From Hirsutella rhossiliensis (taxonomy: Eukaryota > Ascomycota > Sordariomycetes > Hypocreales > Ophiocordycipitaceae): a stretch of 64,000 nt of DNA. The notes below the pieces were generated by a model that was given only the letters and a program-made list of their open reading frames with translations, was not told the DNA's origin and did no database searches. This document shows, in pieces, positions 22,740 to 35,588 of this stretch. The stretch lies in the NCBI RefSeq assembly GCF_020360975.1, contig NW_025408670.1:6014001-6078000 (forward strand). Direction: 5' to 3'. The position numbers and the translations under genes were made by a program. Within the stretch, counting starts at the first letter, position 1. Each line of letters starts with the position of its first letter.

Positions 22740-24480
22740 TTAGTAGTCCTGCACCAGCTCCTTGATCTCCTCCCGGCCCGGACCCATGGCTACGCTGCCG
22801 CTGCTTCCCTGGGCGCCTTGTCGGTCAGTCGCGGCGCCGCCGTCCTTCATCCAGAAGTCCACCTCGTCGATGACGTCGTACACAATGTCCTCGGCAATCT
22901 GCTGCCTGTAGCGATCAAAGACGTCCCGGACCCTGGCCTGCTGTGGCTCCTCCGTCGGCACCATGTCGACCTCGCCGTTTGTGGAGTCGTACTCTGGTGG
23001 AGGGTACCAAAAGTCCGGCCCGAAGTTGACCTCGGCGGCACCGCCCCGGAACACGCTCACGGCCGGGTAGTAGCCGAGCATGCCGTCGTCGAGGCCCTCG
23101 CGAGCGCCGACCTGGGGCATGGGCCTCGACGCGGGGGGGAGAAAACCAAGGAGGTTCTCAAAGGGCGTTCCCATCAAGACTCCGTTCCTGTAGATCCTGA
23201 TGCACGAGTTGGGCAGTGTGCGCAGCGCGGGGGAGGGATGGTTGGGATTGGGTGCCTGGGAAGATGAGCCGAAGCCCATGGGGGACGGGTTCATCAAATC
23301 CTCCAACTCCTTGGTGGTGTGATACTCGATCTTTTCGAAATACGTATGCGCCTTGAACCTGATGGGCACTCGGTCGCGCACGATGTTGGGCGCTTCCGTG
23401 GCTAGAGAAGGCTCGTCGTCCGCTGCATCCAGGGCAGGGCTGTAGTCTCCCGACATGACCTTGCGATGCAGGTGTTCCGAGGGCAGTTGTATTTCCAGAC
23501 CAATCACGTCGCCCTCGCGAATGCTCTCGCCGGGAGGGAAGAACTCCTTTGGGCGCGACATGTGCACCTTTTCGCCAGAGACGTCTCGAATGCCATAGCT
23601 ATACGCGTCGAAGCCCACGGGAGCGTCGAGCGAGGCCTCGCGTCTTGCCCAGCCCATGCGCACGTGTGTTCCGCCCTCGAGCTTGCCAGAACCGTCCTTT
23701 GCCGCCCTGACGCCTCGGGTAATCTTGCACTCCCAGTAGCACCGACCTTGTCGGACCGCCACGTTGGCCCGCGCCATGCGGAAGCCCTTGTCTGTTGTGA
23801 TGTGCCGGGCGGACTTGTCGAAGAAGACGTGGGGTGCGGCATCCTCGAAGCTCATGCGTGGGCCAAAGGGCTCCGGCTCCGTCTGGCGGTAGTAGATTAT
23901 GGACGGGAAGAGAGGGTCGGCTATGCAGTGCGTGTAACGAAAGTTTTTCTTGTTAAAGACGCTTCGCCGGGTCAGCCACGAGCTCCACGCAAACGCAGGT
24001 TTTTACGACGGGGGGGGGGATCTGAGGCAGGAGAGGGCCGTCGGGAGCATACTGTTCTGAGGTCTCGAAGAATTCGATGTTGCGACCGTCGGACGCTGTG
24101 ACGTCGTGGTGCAGTGTGAGAATCGGCCCGCGAGGCAGATCAAAGTCGGAAGGCTTCGGGGGTGCTAGCTTGTATCGCAGGGGGCCGGAATCGCTCTGCT
24201 TTGGTTCGCGGGGCGCCTTGGGATCTGGCGTTGCAGGATTGCTGTCGCCGGCCTTGGCCTCGCGCTTCTTGAGCGTGTCTTTTTTGGTCCGAGAGGGCTT
24301 GGGCCGGTTCGGCTGCGACGCGTCCTCTGGCGGCTGAGGCTCAAATGGTTTTACCTCTGCGTTGAGGGGCGACGAGACGGCGGGACTGTGGCCTTCGTCC
24401 AGAGGGCGTTTATGCGGGATCGAGGAGAGCGAGGCGGTCGGGGTCGACTCCCGTTTGGGCGCCTCGGCGTCTGAGGACAT
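22740..24480 (-). CDS. bre2: Bre2/Ash2-type SPRY subunit of the COMPASS histone H3K4 methyltransferase
   Basis: Two exons: 24480-24007 and 23948-22740, with a phase-0 GTAAAA...AACAAG intron of 58 bp, for 560 residues. The N-terminus (MSSDAEAPKRESTPTAS) is Pro/Lys-rich and disordered. From about residue 155 comes the conserved Bre2 block KNFRYTHCIADPLFPSIIYY, then YRQTEPEPFGPRMSFEDAAP. The SPRY domain follows (RGVRAAKDGSGKLEGGTHVRMGW split by the family's insert, DAYSYGIRDVSGEKVH, GDVIGLEIQLP, then IRIYRNGVLMGTPFENL and YYPAVSVFRGG). Bre2 with Sdc1 and Swd subunits activates Set1 in the nucleus. The poly-C run at the exon 1 end sits next to the donor, so a sequencing slip there would change the join. 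Confidence 0.92.
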
Positions 24481-25810
24481 GCTGCTTCGCCGGTGCCGCG
24501 TTGAGAGGTGGTGATGGGCGTGGGGGCGATGTTGGGGGAGTCGAGGGCGAGGGTACGTGCATGTACTGCTGACGATGCCGGGCCAATCGGCGGGTACAAA
24601 GTACCCGAGCGGTAGTTGGTAGATAAGATCAAGATTGAGGTCAGATGGAGAAGATAAGATAAGATAGCGGCAATCAGCATCCGTACCTTGCACTTATTGT
24701 ACTAGGCACAAGGCTTGTATCATTTTGAGCCTGGATAAAGCCATGGTGTCGGGTGCAAAGTCGTCTATTTTGCTGGAGCCACGCACCATGGCACCTCCAC
24801 TCTGTAACAGATAGAAAGTCAGGCACTGAAATATTCGAAAGTCGCCGACCCCTAGTCATCAGCAGCCCAGTCCTAAACAGGACTAGCTCTGCTGTCGTTT
24901 GCGATGGGCCCCAATCTCCTGGGCTGCTCTCCGAACTCGGCCAATCGCAGGGCAGGGGATGTAATCACCGCCTTCCAACGGGCCTTTCATTGGGCGAGCA
25001 GCGTGTCAAAAGGTTGGCGGTGACGCTTCGTGGCAGGTGCTGCAGGGTACATGCATTTTACATGCTCCCTTCTCACTTCTTCTTTGCCCGCCAGCGAGCG
25101 TGCCGACCGTCGTGAACCCAAGCAGACTCAGCCATCGGGGAATCCGGACCAAGGTTTCATGCATTGCGGAGGCGCCCTTCAGCCGCTGCCTGAGGCCACT
25201 TCATTTCACCTCACATTGCCTTACCTCAGTGAAACCTTGCTGACCCCGGACCGCGCACTCGTCCAGTCAGCCCCGGCCCTGATCATTTGCAATCCTCGCT
25301 CGCTCGCCGGCTCTGTATCGGCGGCCCCGCGATACCACCGAGTCGGACAAGGGTATCTGGTGCAGGCGCTACACGCACGCACTTGGCGCCAACACTGCCA
25401 AGTGCAAGGGTCTCTTTTCCTCTCCTCCTCTCGCCCTGTCTTGCCCGAGACTTCGCCCCTCGCCTCAACTTCATTTCCTCCCTTGCGAGCCAGCGCGCTC
25501 GTCTCCGCCCCGTGTTCCCTGACAGCCTCTTTCGCGTGGTAGCGATACAACCTCACCCCGATCCGGACTCGGATCCCCCGGCTTGACCCCCAGGCACCAG
25601 TCGCCCGCGCAAGCGTCGCTGGTCCTGGTGCTGCGCGTCGACGCGCCTTCAGCTACTGTCGACTTCCTCCTACACACGTCCATCGTCATTGGGCCTCCAC
25701 TCCTCTCTACTACTCCTCGAATAGAGGTGTCACTACGCCTCGGAGCCACCACCCGCGGGTGCCCTCAACACGAAAGCATCTATCCGCTCCTTGGGCCTTC
25801 CCATCATTGC
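24481..25810. promoter_or_regulatory. Divergent intergenic region between bre2 and the GATA factor, with a GATA cluster
   Basis: At 24621-24667, on the plus strand, GATA cores occur at about 24622, 24653, 24658 and 24663. The last three are tandem AAGATAAGATAAGATAG, about 170-185 bases upstream of the bre2 start. Because the other gene fed by this region encodes a GATA factor, autoregulation or control of bre2 is conceivable, but the cluster is over 1.1 kb from the GATA factor start. The 25100-25800 part is CT-rich leader. No gene is recognised. Confidence 0.5.
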
Positions 25811-27613
25811 ATGCTGATGAGCCAAATGACGCCTTCGGCGGGCCCGCTGGCCCTGTCTCGGGAGCCCGGTTCTATACGCACAGCCCTCCCGTCTAGGCCA
25901 ATGTCTTCCAGGGCTCGCGACACCGCCGAGGCCGATATGCAGGACCAGGCCCGCTCTCCGCTTGACAGGGACAGCCGGGCGCCCCGACGCTCTCCCGGCA
26001 GCGCCTCTCCGGACTCAAAGACCAATCTGATCAACGCAGAACTCGGTTCAACGAGTGTCCCGAGTTCAAGCTCTACCATTGGAGGGGGGAATGCAAAGAC
26101 TGGTAATGCTCACGGCGGGCAAGTCTGCAGGTCAGTCGGCTCAACCTCCGTCTTGAAACGCCGATCCGAGTGCTGACTGCAGGACAGTAATTGCGGCACC
26201 ACTCGAACGCCGTTGTGGAGGCGATCCCCCCAAGGAGCGACGATATGCAATGCCTGTGGATTGTACTTGAAGGCAAGAAATACGTCGAGGCCAACAAGCC
26301 TCAAGAAACCGCCGAGTATCGTCTCTACGGGCTCGCCTCGCTCAACTCTTAGCAAGACCAACCCGGCATCCAAGGCGCCCTCGAACTTGGCGGGCGCAAA
26401 CTACGTCTCGGCCGAGCAGACACCGACGGGAACATGCCCCGGCGGTGGACGTTGTAACGGAACCGGTGGTGCAGCAGGCTGCAATGGGTGTCCGGCGTTC
26501 AACAACCGCGTGTCCAAGAGCGCGCAGCTCAACGTCACGCAGAGACAAAAAGGCTGTTCGGATTCGGCGGAAGGCGCAGCAGACGAACCTACCCCGATTG
26601 ACGTGAACGCTCTTCAGGCACTGAAGAATCAAGATGCAACCGTTGTCATAGCATGCCAAAACTGTGGGACCACGATTACGCCGCTATGGCGGAGGGACGA
26701 GAGCGGACACACAATTTGCAATGCTTGTGGTTAGTGTTTCCGAAGTGCCTCGTCTCGGGCGCAGAACTGACTGGACGTGTTCACAGGTCTCTATTACAAG
26801 CTCCACGGGGTACACAGGCCAGTCACGATGAAAAAGGCCACAATCAAGAGACGCAAACGGGTTATTCCTGCCTCGCAGGAAGAGGAGCAGGACGAATCAG
26901 CCGAGTCGGTGGGCGCGCGCAGCCAGGGCCAGACGCCCGAGAGGGGAACGGAAAATGAGGATGGGTCCATCAACCTGGGACTACGGCGACGACCGGACCA
27001 TCCCTTGACCATTGAGCCCGAGCCGGTGGCAGGGTCAAGCAGGCAAAGCCCTCCCCTGCCATCTGCGTCTGACCTCGCCGCATATCACCAGCCGAGAGGA
27101 GGGCCGCGAAACGTACCAAGCCCCCCCAACGACGACAATCGGCTGCCGCCAATGTCTTCGATGGCGGCAGTCGTAAGTGACAGGCAGTCGTCCTTGTCAC
27201 CGGCATCATTCCTCTCGTCGAGACGAAAACGATCCTTTTCTGCGACGGAGACAGACGCGGGGAGCGCGACGGACAGCGGCCACGACAACGCGAAACGAAT
27301 ATCTTCCATCAAATCCATTCTGAACCCTCCCATGTCACACGACGGCCCGATTTCGAGACCGAGCAGCGTCGATAGAGATTATACGCTCCCACCGCTTCGA
27401 GGATCAAGCTCGGGTCTTGCACCCAATGGCAGCCCCGTGTCAGCACCAACCGCCAACCCAGCTGGGTTTGGGCGACTGAATGGGGTACAAGGCGCCCGCG
27501 ATTCGGGAGCAAACGAACGGCTCAAGGCTGAGCGCAGGCTGGCTCTGCAGAGGGAGGCGGATCAGATGCGGGAGCTGCTTGCTGCTAAGGAGCGAGAGCT
27601 AATGGAGCTCTGA
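25811..27613 (+). CDS. sreA: SREA/Urbs1-type GATA repressor of siderophore and iron uptake genes
   Basis: Three exons, 25811-26130, 26188-26729 and 26787-27613, give 562 residues, with phases agreeing. Two GATA zinc fingers are present: the first at about 106-130 ([28 protein letters not shown]), assembled across intron 1, and the second at about 262-287 ([21 protein letters not shown] then [11 protein letters not shown]), assembled across intron 2. Between them lies the Cys-rich block [20 protein letters not shown] (about 189-208), the hallmark of the iron-sensing SREA/SRE/Urbs1 subgroup. The C-terminus is a Leu-rich coiled coil ([19 protein letters not shown]) as in that subgroup. Known role: iron-replete repression of siderophore synthesis and high-affinity iron uptake in the nucleus. 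The start could lie further upstream, as the frame is open to about 25583. Confidence 0.93.
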
Positions 27614-30004
27614 AACAGCCAAGTTGAAAAGCCGCGAGACTTGAGCATCTAGAATGCTGGTGACTGGACGAGAGGGTTTCTCCCGTCAGAGCGAGGAGTC
27701 AAGCGGATTTTGGATGTGAGGTCGAGGAATATAGCCACGGAAGATACGGAGTCTTGGTGGGCGACTTGGTGGCACGTTGAGGTCTTTTTGACCCGGGCCG
27801 TTGTCTTTTTCACAAAAGAGAGTGAACAGCAGCCTCCAGCAGGGCTTGTGTTGACTGGCACGACTGCATGGGCTGGTCTCATCATAGATGGCTTAGCCGC
27901 GTGAGCGCGGTGACAGTGTCCTGGTGTCTGATCCTCATGGCCTTTACGACGTTGAACAGGAAACATTTTGATTCTTTGGCTGCCCTATGGCTTCGCGACG
28001 TCTTTTGCGCGGCATCGTTAGATGCTGAATGGCACCTACACGTCCTCGGCTGACGGCATGGGCGGATAAGCGACGAGCTGCCCTGGTTTGAAAGTCTAAT
28101 CACCCGCGTTCGAGCAGATGCACCGACGGTTTGCTCGATGGAGGTGACAGATATGGTGACAAGTATGCCGTGTAGTTGGACAAACATAGGCGAAAAGTCA
28201 TGAGCTGACTGTATTGCATGGTTGTCCATGGCGAGACGCGACTTACTAATACGAGGTGCGCCGGAGCGCGAAGGAAGACAAGGCTATTGGGCGCGACCTT
28301 GACTCATTCATTGAAACCGAGGCGCAGAGGACCTCGTTTCAGCGGTGGAAACCTGGGGTCAGCGGCGGAAATCTCGAGACGAGGGCTGAAAGTATGTATC
28401 TGTCGAGAATTGGGGGGGGGATGCGCTTTGAGACGCATACCGTAGGCACATGAGGAGCTGTTCCAGGAAGGCGCGGGCGTAGGCGGCGGCGGCGGCGGCG
28501 GCGGGGTGGGTGCCGGAAGCGGGATCGGGGAGGAGCGTCGCAGGAAGGGCCGACAAGTAATAACACGTAATTACAGTATGACTGGCGCGCCGACGCCCTA
28601 CCAAGTGACGGCGCCGATCGGTGGGTGGGGCGGTGGAGAGAATGAGCGGACGTTGGTTCTGGTAGCCTCTGCCGAGTCATTGACGACGAGAGAAGGTTCT
28701 AGAGTCATCTACCGGCACATCTGACACTCGGAGACAAGCGTTATCACATCTTATCTGCATCCTTGGCCGCAAAGAGCATCTACAGTACAGTACAGTGTGG
28801 ATCAGGCAAGGCAAGTACGTAATGAAGGCATCTACTGGCTCTTTGCACGACCTGGCTTGACGACGAAGCGGCGGTCTGGTCAGCCCCTTGACTCTGGGAA
28901 GGTGGCGGATGCACAGGCATGACGGCGTGCCAGATAGTCGGGTCAATGCATGATTGGTCGTTACAGCATTGTCTTCTGTCTATGGATAACTATTTGGTAA
29001 AAGAGGAGAGGCAAGGATGACGAGAACTGGAGAGTCTGCCACACTCTCTCATTGGATTTGTGCGTACATGCTGTTAGAACCTGCAAGTGTGTACGAATAT
29101 AAAGCAAAGAACGCCAGTCTCCTTCAGCCCTTCGACATGGAACAAGACGCATCGTGTCAGCCCAAGGGCGCAGAATTGACATGAAGACTGGGCCGTTGGG
29201 CGCGTTGGAACCCCTGACCACCCCGCCGAAAACCGGGACCGCTAAGGAGACGCCGGCCCGGCTGTAACTTACAGTACATCTATTTTGCGCGCGCATCATC
29301 GGCTCGTGACTCCTCGCCCCCCTTCAAAGAAGCCGCGCTGTGCTGGTGACGACGCGCAACGGTAAACATATACGAGTTACGGCGTCTGATCGCACATCAA
29401 ACAGCCGGTCTCTCCACACCGGAACTCGGCTGTACGTACTTGAATCTCAGCGGATACCTAAGGTACCTAAGGTATCGAGCAGGAGGTATTAGTTACGTAC
29501 CCCGAGGTGCTAAAGGTAGTTTCCCCTCCTGGTGGTCGCTCCTCACTCCGACGGTCGGACATCAAGAGCCGCTGCAGATGTAGTTCGGGGAAGGTGCCGC
29601 CTCAACACCACCACCTCCCTGCCTTCCTTGCCTATACGTGCACGCATTTCTCCAATCTCGTCCCGACTGGATACCCCCGGTCGAGGTACCTTCAATTAGT
29701 AAGATAACCTCTGCCCATCAGACAAAAGCATCCTCGCCCGCCCCATCTTGATGCCCTCCCCTCCCATTTCTCCTTGCTACTACCTGTACACAAGAACTTG
29801 GACATCCTCCGGACGAATATAATTCACGCCCCTGTGTCTTGTGCTCACGGCTCACGGTCCCGACGGAGCGGCTTCTATTTCTGATCCATCCAATTGTCAT
29901 CGCCGCCCTTCACCCTTGTTGGGTGACATCGGACCTGCGCCCTTCCGCTGGCGCCCTGGCTCAATACGCCCTGGCTCAACACGCCTTTGTCTTGATCGAG
30001 TGCC
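27614..30004. other. Intergenic, long leader of the homeodomain gene
   Basis: No conserved frame. Contains a (GGC)n run near 28479-28504, TACAGTACAGTACAG at 28784-28798, and AAGGTACCTAAGGTA near 29459-29474. From about 29520 to 30004 the plus strand is CT-rich as in other leaders in this window. Confidence 0.55.
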
Positions 30005-33000
30005 ATGCTTAACGAGATGGACAAGTTTATCGATTGGAACCAGGCCGGCGTCCCCGAACATGACCCTCTCCTCTACGCCATCGCTCCGGGCGCTGACAAT
30101 GAGGACGTGGACCTCTTCTTGGCCAACTTCAACGACGATGGCTTCGATCTTGGTGCTCTCGACCACGTCGACGACAATGAGGACGCTCTCATTGCTGCCA
30201 TTGACCTGCCCATGGATGGCACCCCTGCCCTCGACTTGCTGGAGCACACCGACGTGCCCTGCCTTCACTGTGACCTCGGCGCCTACTCTTGCAAGAAGAT
30301 ACGCGAAGGTCGCTACAGGGGCTACTGCACTAGCTGCGTGGCCCTCGGTGTCGAATGCAGTTTTGCTGGCCTAACCCTCGACGCTGAAGCTACTACTCTT
30401 CCCGCCAACCCTTGGCCCGTCATCGGCCATCATCCGTTGACTACGTACACCGCGGAACCGCTCCGCGAGACGCCTCAGATGACACCCACATTGTCGTTAT
30501 CTGACCTGCTCAATCCGTCGTCGAGCGTCCCGGCCGAAGACGTTGGCATTGTGGCCCCCAGGCCCGGGCCCCCTCCCAAGATTGGCGCTCGCTTCTCCAG
30601 GGAGTCGCTGCGCATCCTCAAGAACTGGCTGTCCTCGCACAATCGGCACCCGTATCCCAGTGACGAGGAGAAGGAGGCTCTCCAGCGCCAGACGGGCTTG
30701 AACAAGACCCAGATCACCAATTGGCTCGCAAACGCCCGTCGCCGGGGCAAAGTCCAGCCTCCCCGCTCGACGTCGCCTCATGTTGGCGCATGGGCTGGGC
30801 CCATCGAGATCCCTGCGAGGCGCGGCACTCCCGCTGTCGAGGCCATGAACCCGCTGCAGCGTTGGGAACATTCTCCACCAGAACACGAAGCTGCCTCGGT
30901 GACAGCCATTGCTAGGGCCGTCACGGCGTCGTCGTCGTCTGCCCTATCCTCCAGACTCAACAGCCCCTTCAGTCTCAACTACACCGACGACGGGTCCAAC
31001 AGATCCCTCTGCAACCAATCTTCGACCAGCAGTCTGGGCACCTCGCAATCCAGCAACGGCTCCCGCAGCTCTGCCTACTCGCACGGCTCCCGAAACTCCT
31101 TCGGTTCCTTTGGATCCGCCCCCTTTAGTGCCAGGGGCCGACGCCGCCGGCGCCGGAGGGCGGCGCCCAAGCACGCTAAGGAGAGCACCACGTCTCTGAC
31201 CGCTCCGCTCAAAACTTTCCAGTGTACCTTCTGCACCGACACTTTCAGGACCAAGCATGACTGGCAGCGGCATGAAAAGTCCCTCCATCTCTCCCTCGAG
31301 AGATGGGTCTGCGCGCCCAACGGCCCTCGAACCATCAATGCAGATAACGCTCAGTTGTCTTGCATCTACTGCGGTCTCGCGAACCCTGACGACGCGCATC
31401 TGGAAACCCATAATCACTCCGCGTGCCAGGAGCGGACGCTGGAAGAGAGGACCTTTTACCGGAAAGATCACTTGAACCAGCACCTTAGGCTGGTCCACAA
31501 CGTCAAGTTTGCGGACTGGTCTATGCGGCAGTGGAAAGTGGCCAGCCCGGAGATACGGTCTCGCTGTGGCTTCTGCGGCATCGTCATGGACACTTGGACC
31601 ATCCGTGTTGACCACTTGGCGGAGCATTTCAAGACTGGTTACTCTATGGCTGATTGGAAGGGTGACTGGGGTTTTGATGTGCCTGTCCTCGACATGGTTG
31701 AGAACTCGATTCCTCCTTGTACGTGGGCTCTGCACCGTTCTCCAAGCCAGTCATACGTGTCTAACCCGCGAAATAGATCTCATCCACCACGAACGCATTT
31801 CTCCCTTGCCATACGTGGCCTCCCATTCACCTCCCGAGTCCCCGCGAAATGCCTACGAGCTAATCAAACTGGAGTTGGCTTACTTCGGCGCCAATTACTG
31901 GGAGCAGCATCAACGGGCGCCGACCGACGAGGAGATGCAGCTGGAAGGGTGCCGTGTTATCTTTGCCTCGGAATTGCTGTCGCTGCAAGGCGTCGCGACG
32001 CAGGACTCGTGGTTTCGTGACCTTATTATGAGCTCCATGACTACCGCGAAGAAGGCCCGTTTCGGTCCGCTTCGTGGTGCCGCCGAGAGCAGACTCGCGT
32101 CGCTCAAAATCAACGGCAAGGACAATCTCTTTGAAGCGTGCCCCATGGAGATCCAGCTGCAGGGTTTCGTCAAGGCCAAGCAGCTTCTGGGCCTGACAAC
32201 AATGGACGACGAGCTACAGGAGGAGGCTTGCAAGATCGTTGGACGGGTCGAGGAGGTTTGCACCCACCCGTCTGAGTCTGTCGCCAACTGGTTGTTGCGT
32301 CTCATCACGACTTCAACAGACTGGCTGGCAGACTTCCGGCGCCGAGCACATCTCCCACGTACCGAAGACGTTCAGGACATGACCATCAGGTCCACCGACC
32401 CCAAGTCCATCGACTCCACAATCCACAGCTACTCGCGGCTGGAGCGTGAGCTGACCGACTTTCTGCGGCTGCGGAGATCCGCGGGCGTTGAGCCCACAGA
32501 CGAGGACCTCCAGAAGCAGGCGCGTATTATCATCTACGAGTTTGACGACGGCTGGAACCAGACTGCTGCCGACAACTTCCACTGGCTTGAGGCCTTTAAG
32601 CAGCGCCATCCCCCGGAGCAAGGATCCCCGACTACCTCGATGAGCTGTCCCGAGCAAGGCGCGACGCAGCCCTCAACTGCAGCCTCGGACCATACCCGGA
32701 CTCCGTCGGAGGCCTCGGTCCCGGCTGGACATAACGACTTTTCGGACTTGCTGAAGCCAGGCGTCAACAACAATGCGAAGCCTATGACGTCCTTCCTCAA
32801 CGACGCCAATTGCTACCTTAGGCTGGCCAAGGAGATGCGGCGGTGGGTCAAGTCGACCATGTCGCCGAACAATCCCAATCGGCATGTTCCGACGGACGAG
32901 GAGCTGCAGTATCAAGCTAGATGGATTCTCTACGATGAGTAGGTCCCTCTACCGGAACCGTCTGGACTTGGATAGAGGCTGACTTGTTCGTTTAGCGATG

Positions 33001-33641
33001 ACCCGTGGAACCAGACCGCGGCAGACAATGCGGAGTGGCTGCAACGATTCAAACGAGATGTTGGCATCGTCAGTGGACCGGGTCCCGGGTTGCCCCCGGG
33101 TTATGCCTGGGCACTCGAGCAGGGTGGTACCGGCTTCGCGCCGCCGTATGCATTCCCCAAGGGCCACGTGGAGCCCTTCGAGGACAACGTTCGAGTGAAT
33201 ATGCGGCAAGGGGCCAAATCGTTTGGTGCGGGGCAATGTGCGGCAAACAGCTTCCTAGAGACGTTGACGTCGGATAACTGTCGGCTGCCGAGCGTGTTTT
33301 GCTCGCGCGAGCTAGAAGGCGGGCTGATCAGGTTCGTGGATGAGAGCATCAAGGACAGTGGCCGACAGCCCACGGACGAGGCGATCCAAGCCAAGGCCCG
33401 GGAAATAGCCAAGTCAACCGAGACGGCAGCGGATGACCCGGTTCTCCTCGGGAAGTTCAAGGAGTGGATACGGGACAAGCTACCACACAGCCTGCCAGCC
33501 GAAGATGTGGATGCGGATGTCAGCCTGCCCTGTCTGCTGCCTACGGACATGGAAGTCGACATCTCAGACGAGCAGCTCGGTGACATCTTGCAGGGCCTGG
33601 AATTCGATGTTGACCCGGCTGGCACCAACACAATATGCTAG
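30005..33641 (+). CDS. TALE-homeodomain plus C2H2 zinc-finger transcription factor with C-terminal repeats
   Basis: Three exons: 30005-31718, 31777-32938 and 32996-33641, phases agreeing, 1173 residues. An N-terminal acidic region precedes a Cys cluster (CLHCDLGAYSC, then YCTSCVALGVEC, about 90-120). A homeodomain lies at about 195-253 (LRILKNWLSSHNRHPYPSDE, then LNKTQITNWLANARRRGK); the extra loop residues PYP mark the TALE/KN class. A Ser-rich linker and a basic run lead to a C2H2 finger at about 404-428 (CTFCTDTFRTKHDWQRHEKSLH) and further Cys/His pairs. The last third has five degenerate modules around PTDEELQ..AR (see findings), two sharing WNQTAADN. The homeodomain/C2H2 pairing is known in Sordariomycetes. 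It acts in the nucleus; target genes are unknown. Confidence 0.9.
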
Positions 33642-35588
33642 AGGTGGCAACCGATTATGATCTGAGGAAGCCCAGGGCGATTGGGCAAGGCGAGGAAAAG
33701 GGCAAGAGATTTGGAGTTGATGGAGGAGGTTCAACATGCGATGCGTCATAAAAGACTTGTGTTTTGCCTCAACCCAAGTCTAGATGTGCTGCAGGCGGGT
33801 AAGGAGCATGGATTTTTTATTACACCTGGTAAGCTGGGCGGCGTTTACCGAGCTCAGTTCGTATTTAGTTGATTCAACGAGGAGCGGATCTGGGAGGCGA
33901 GGCCGCCGACACGGGCGGACTCTTGAGCAATTTCAGAGGCATACACGTGTAAGCTGGCTCGATGACGGCCAGGACTAACAAGTGGCATAGGCTAAAACAA
34001 TCTCACTCTACTATAGATATCGGTGCTAAAATCCGTACTTTTCTTTGTCCGTGTATAACCTAAAACGAGCCAGGCAATAATTATCTTCTATGTATATAGT
34101 ACAATCACTAAAGTTGCTGTAGCAAATCCCTCGACTGAATTGAGGCGATTCAACCAACTACAATCTGTCGTTGGATTCACGGGGCCACATGAACCTATGA
34201 ACTTCCCTCTCAGTCACCAGAAAACAGTGAAGGGCCTTGTAAACATGGCTGCCCATGGAGCATCGATTAAGCAACTGTTCCACGCCAGGACAAGTGGCTC
34301 GTGTTTGCGGTTTTTATTCGCTTGATAACTGAAAGTATGCCCGAGATAGGTGAGCGCCTGCGACTTAAGCTCACCGAACTTTCAAAGGTCGGGGCGGGAA
34401 GTTGAGTATAACAAGGATGAGCGAGTACGTAGTTCGGGATGGAAACTTTAAATAGAGGAGGACACGCAAGAGTCGAGGCAATCTGGAATTCTTAACTTTA
34501 ATTCTCGACTCGAAAATTATAGACGTGTTATTAATTTTTTCCCCCTCATTATGACAGAAGAGGCCGATGTTACACTGACCCTTCAAGCTCGGGTGTATTT
34601 TTCAATTTCGTTGGTTCTCACACGGGCAAAGCCGTGAGGATTGTACCTATACTGCTGTTGGAGGCACCTACGGGCTTACCGAGCCGGAGTGGAGAGGCCG
34701 TTGAAGGGGCCGCGAGTGGCGCTGCTGGCGGGAAAGTGCTTTCAACAGTCTTTGCTGCGTCCACACGCCTAAACCTAGCTGGGTTCAAACGGGCATAAAG
34801 TGAGAGAGAAGGATGCTGATGCGGAGACTTATATTATTATTAACGGGGACGACACTGCCGGGCTCTGGACTACGTCTGGCAAGTCCTTTTGTAAGACTTG
34901 TGCCATTCCAATCGGATAATAAGGATTTTGAATGAAATGTCCACAGTTCTATACGTGCTTGTAAGGAGGAGCTGCTCCCACCAGTCTAGATAGATCATCG
35001 TCTTTAATCCACAACAGCGCCCGCGTGCCTTGTCTTGTAATTCTGGCCAAAAGACCTTCGTATCGCCTCTTCCCCTCTTTATAGTGATGTTTAATGTTTC
35101 CCCTATCCTGCGCTGGTTGCCCGTAATTTTTGAAAGGGCTAGCCTCCCTCCAACAAGCTCGGCAAAGGGGGTAGGTATATTAAATCTGCGAGGTAAAAGG
35201 TATAACTAATATCACTGGGCTACCTTTTCAGCGGCGAGACGTCTATGCGCCTTAATGCCTTAGTAGAGGCCGCCATATGGCTCGGAGGGCTAAACCAGAC
35301 GGAGAGGACAGAAGGTTCTAAAGAGTACATGCGTGATTGTTACAGGATGTCTTGGAGGCCCTGTGACAAACGGCTGCGCGAGTCCATCTAGACAGCGATG
35401 CCGGATGGAGCGAGTAGTTTGATGTATTGCACTGAGTTCTCGAGAATCAAGTCGTAAATACATTGGGCGCAGCTGCAGAATCACAACGCCTAAAGATTTT
35501 GAGCAGAGATGAGCTCACTGCCACGAGTTTCTTGTGAGGCATAGCAAGTGTCCACAGCGTAGCTCCTGCTGTGCTGCATTGTGCTGCT
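33642..35588. other. Gene-free stretch at the start of the accessory compartment
   Basis: From about 33,950 the base composition drops toward AT and no frame above about 75 codons looks conserved. It may be decayed sequence from a lost gene or element, but nothing can be assigned. Confidence 0.5.

Noticed and set aside
34775..34800. GGGTTCAAACGG resembling a tRNA B box
   Set aside because: No matching A box or cloverleaf around it. No tRNA was recognised anywhere in the window by eye.
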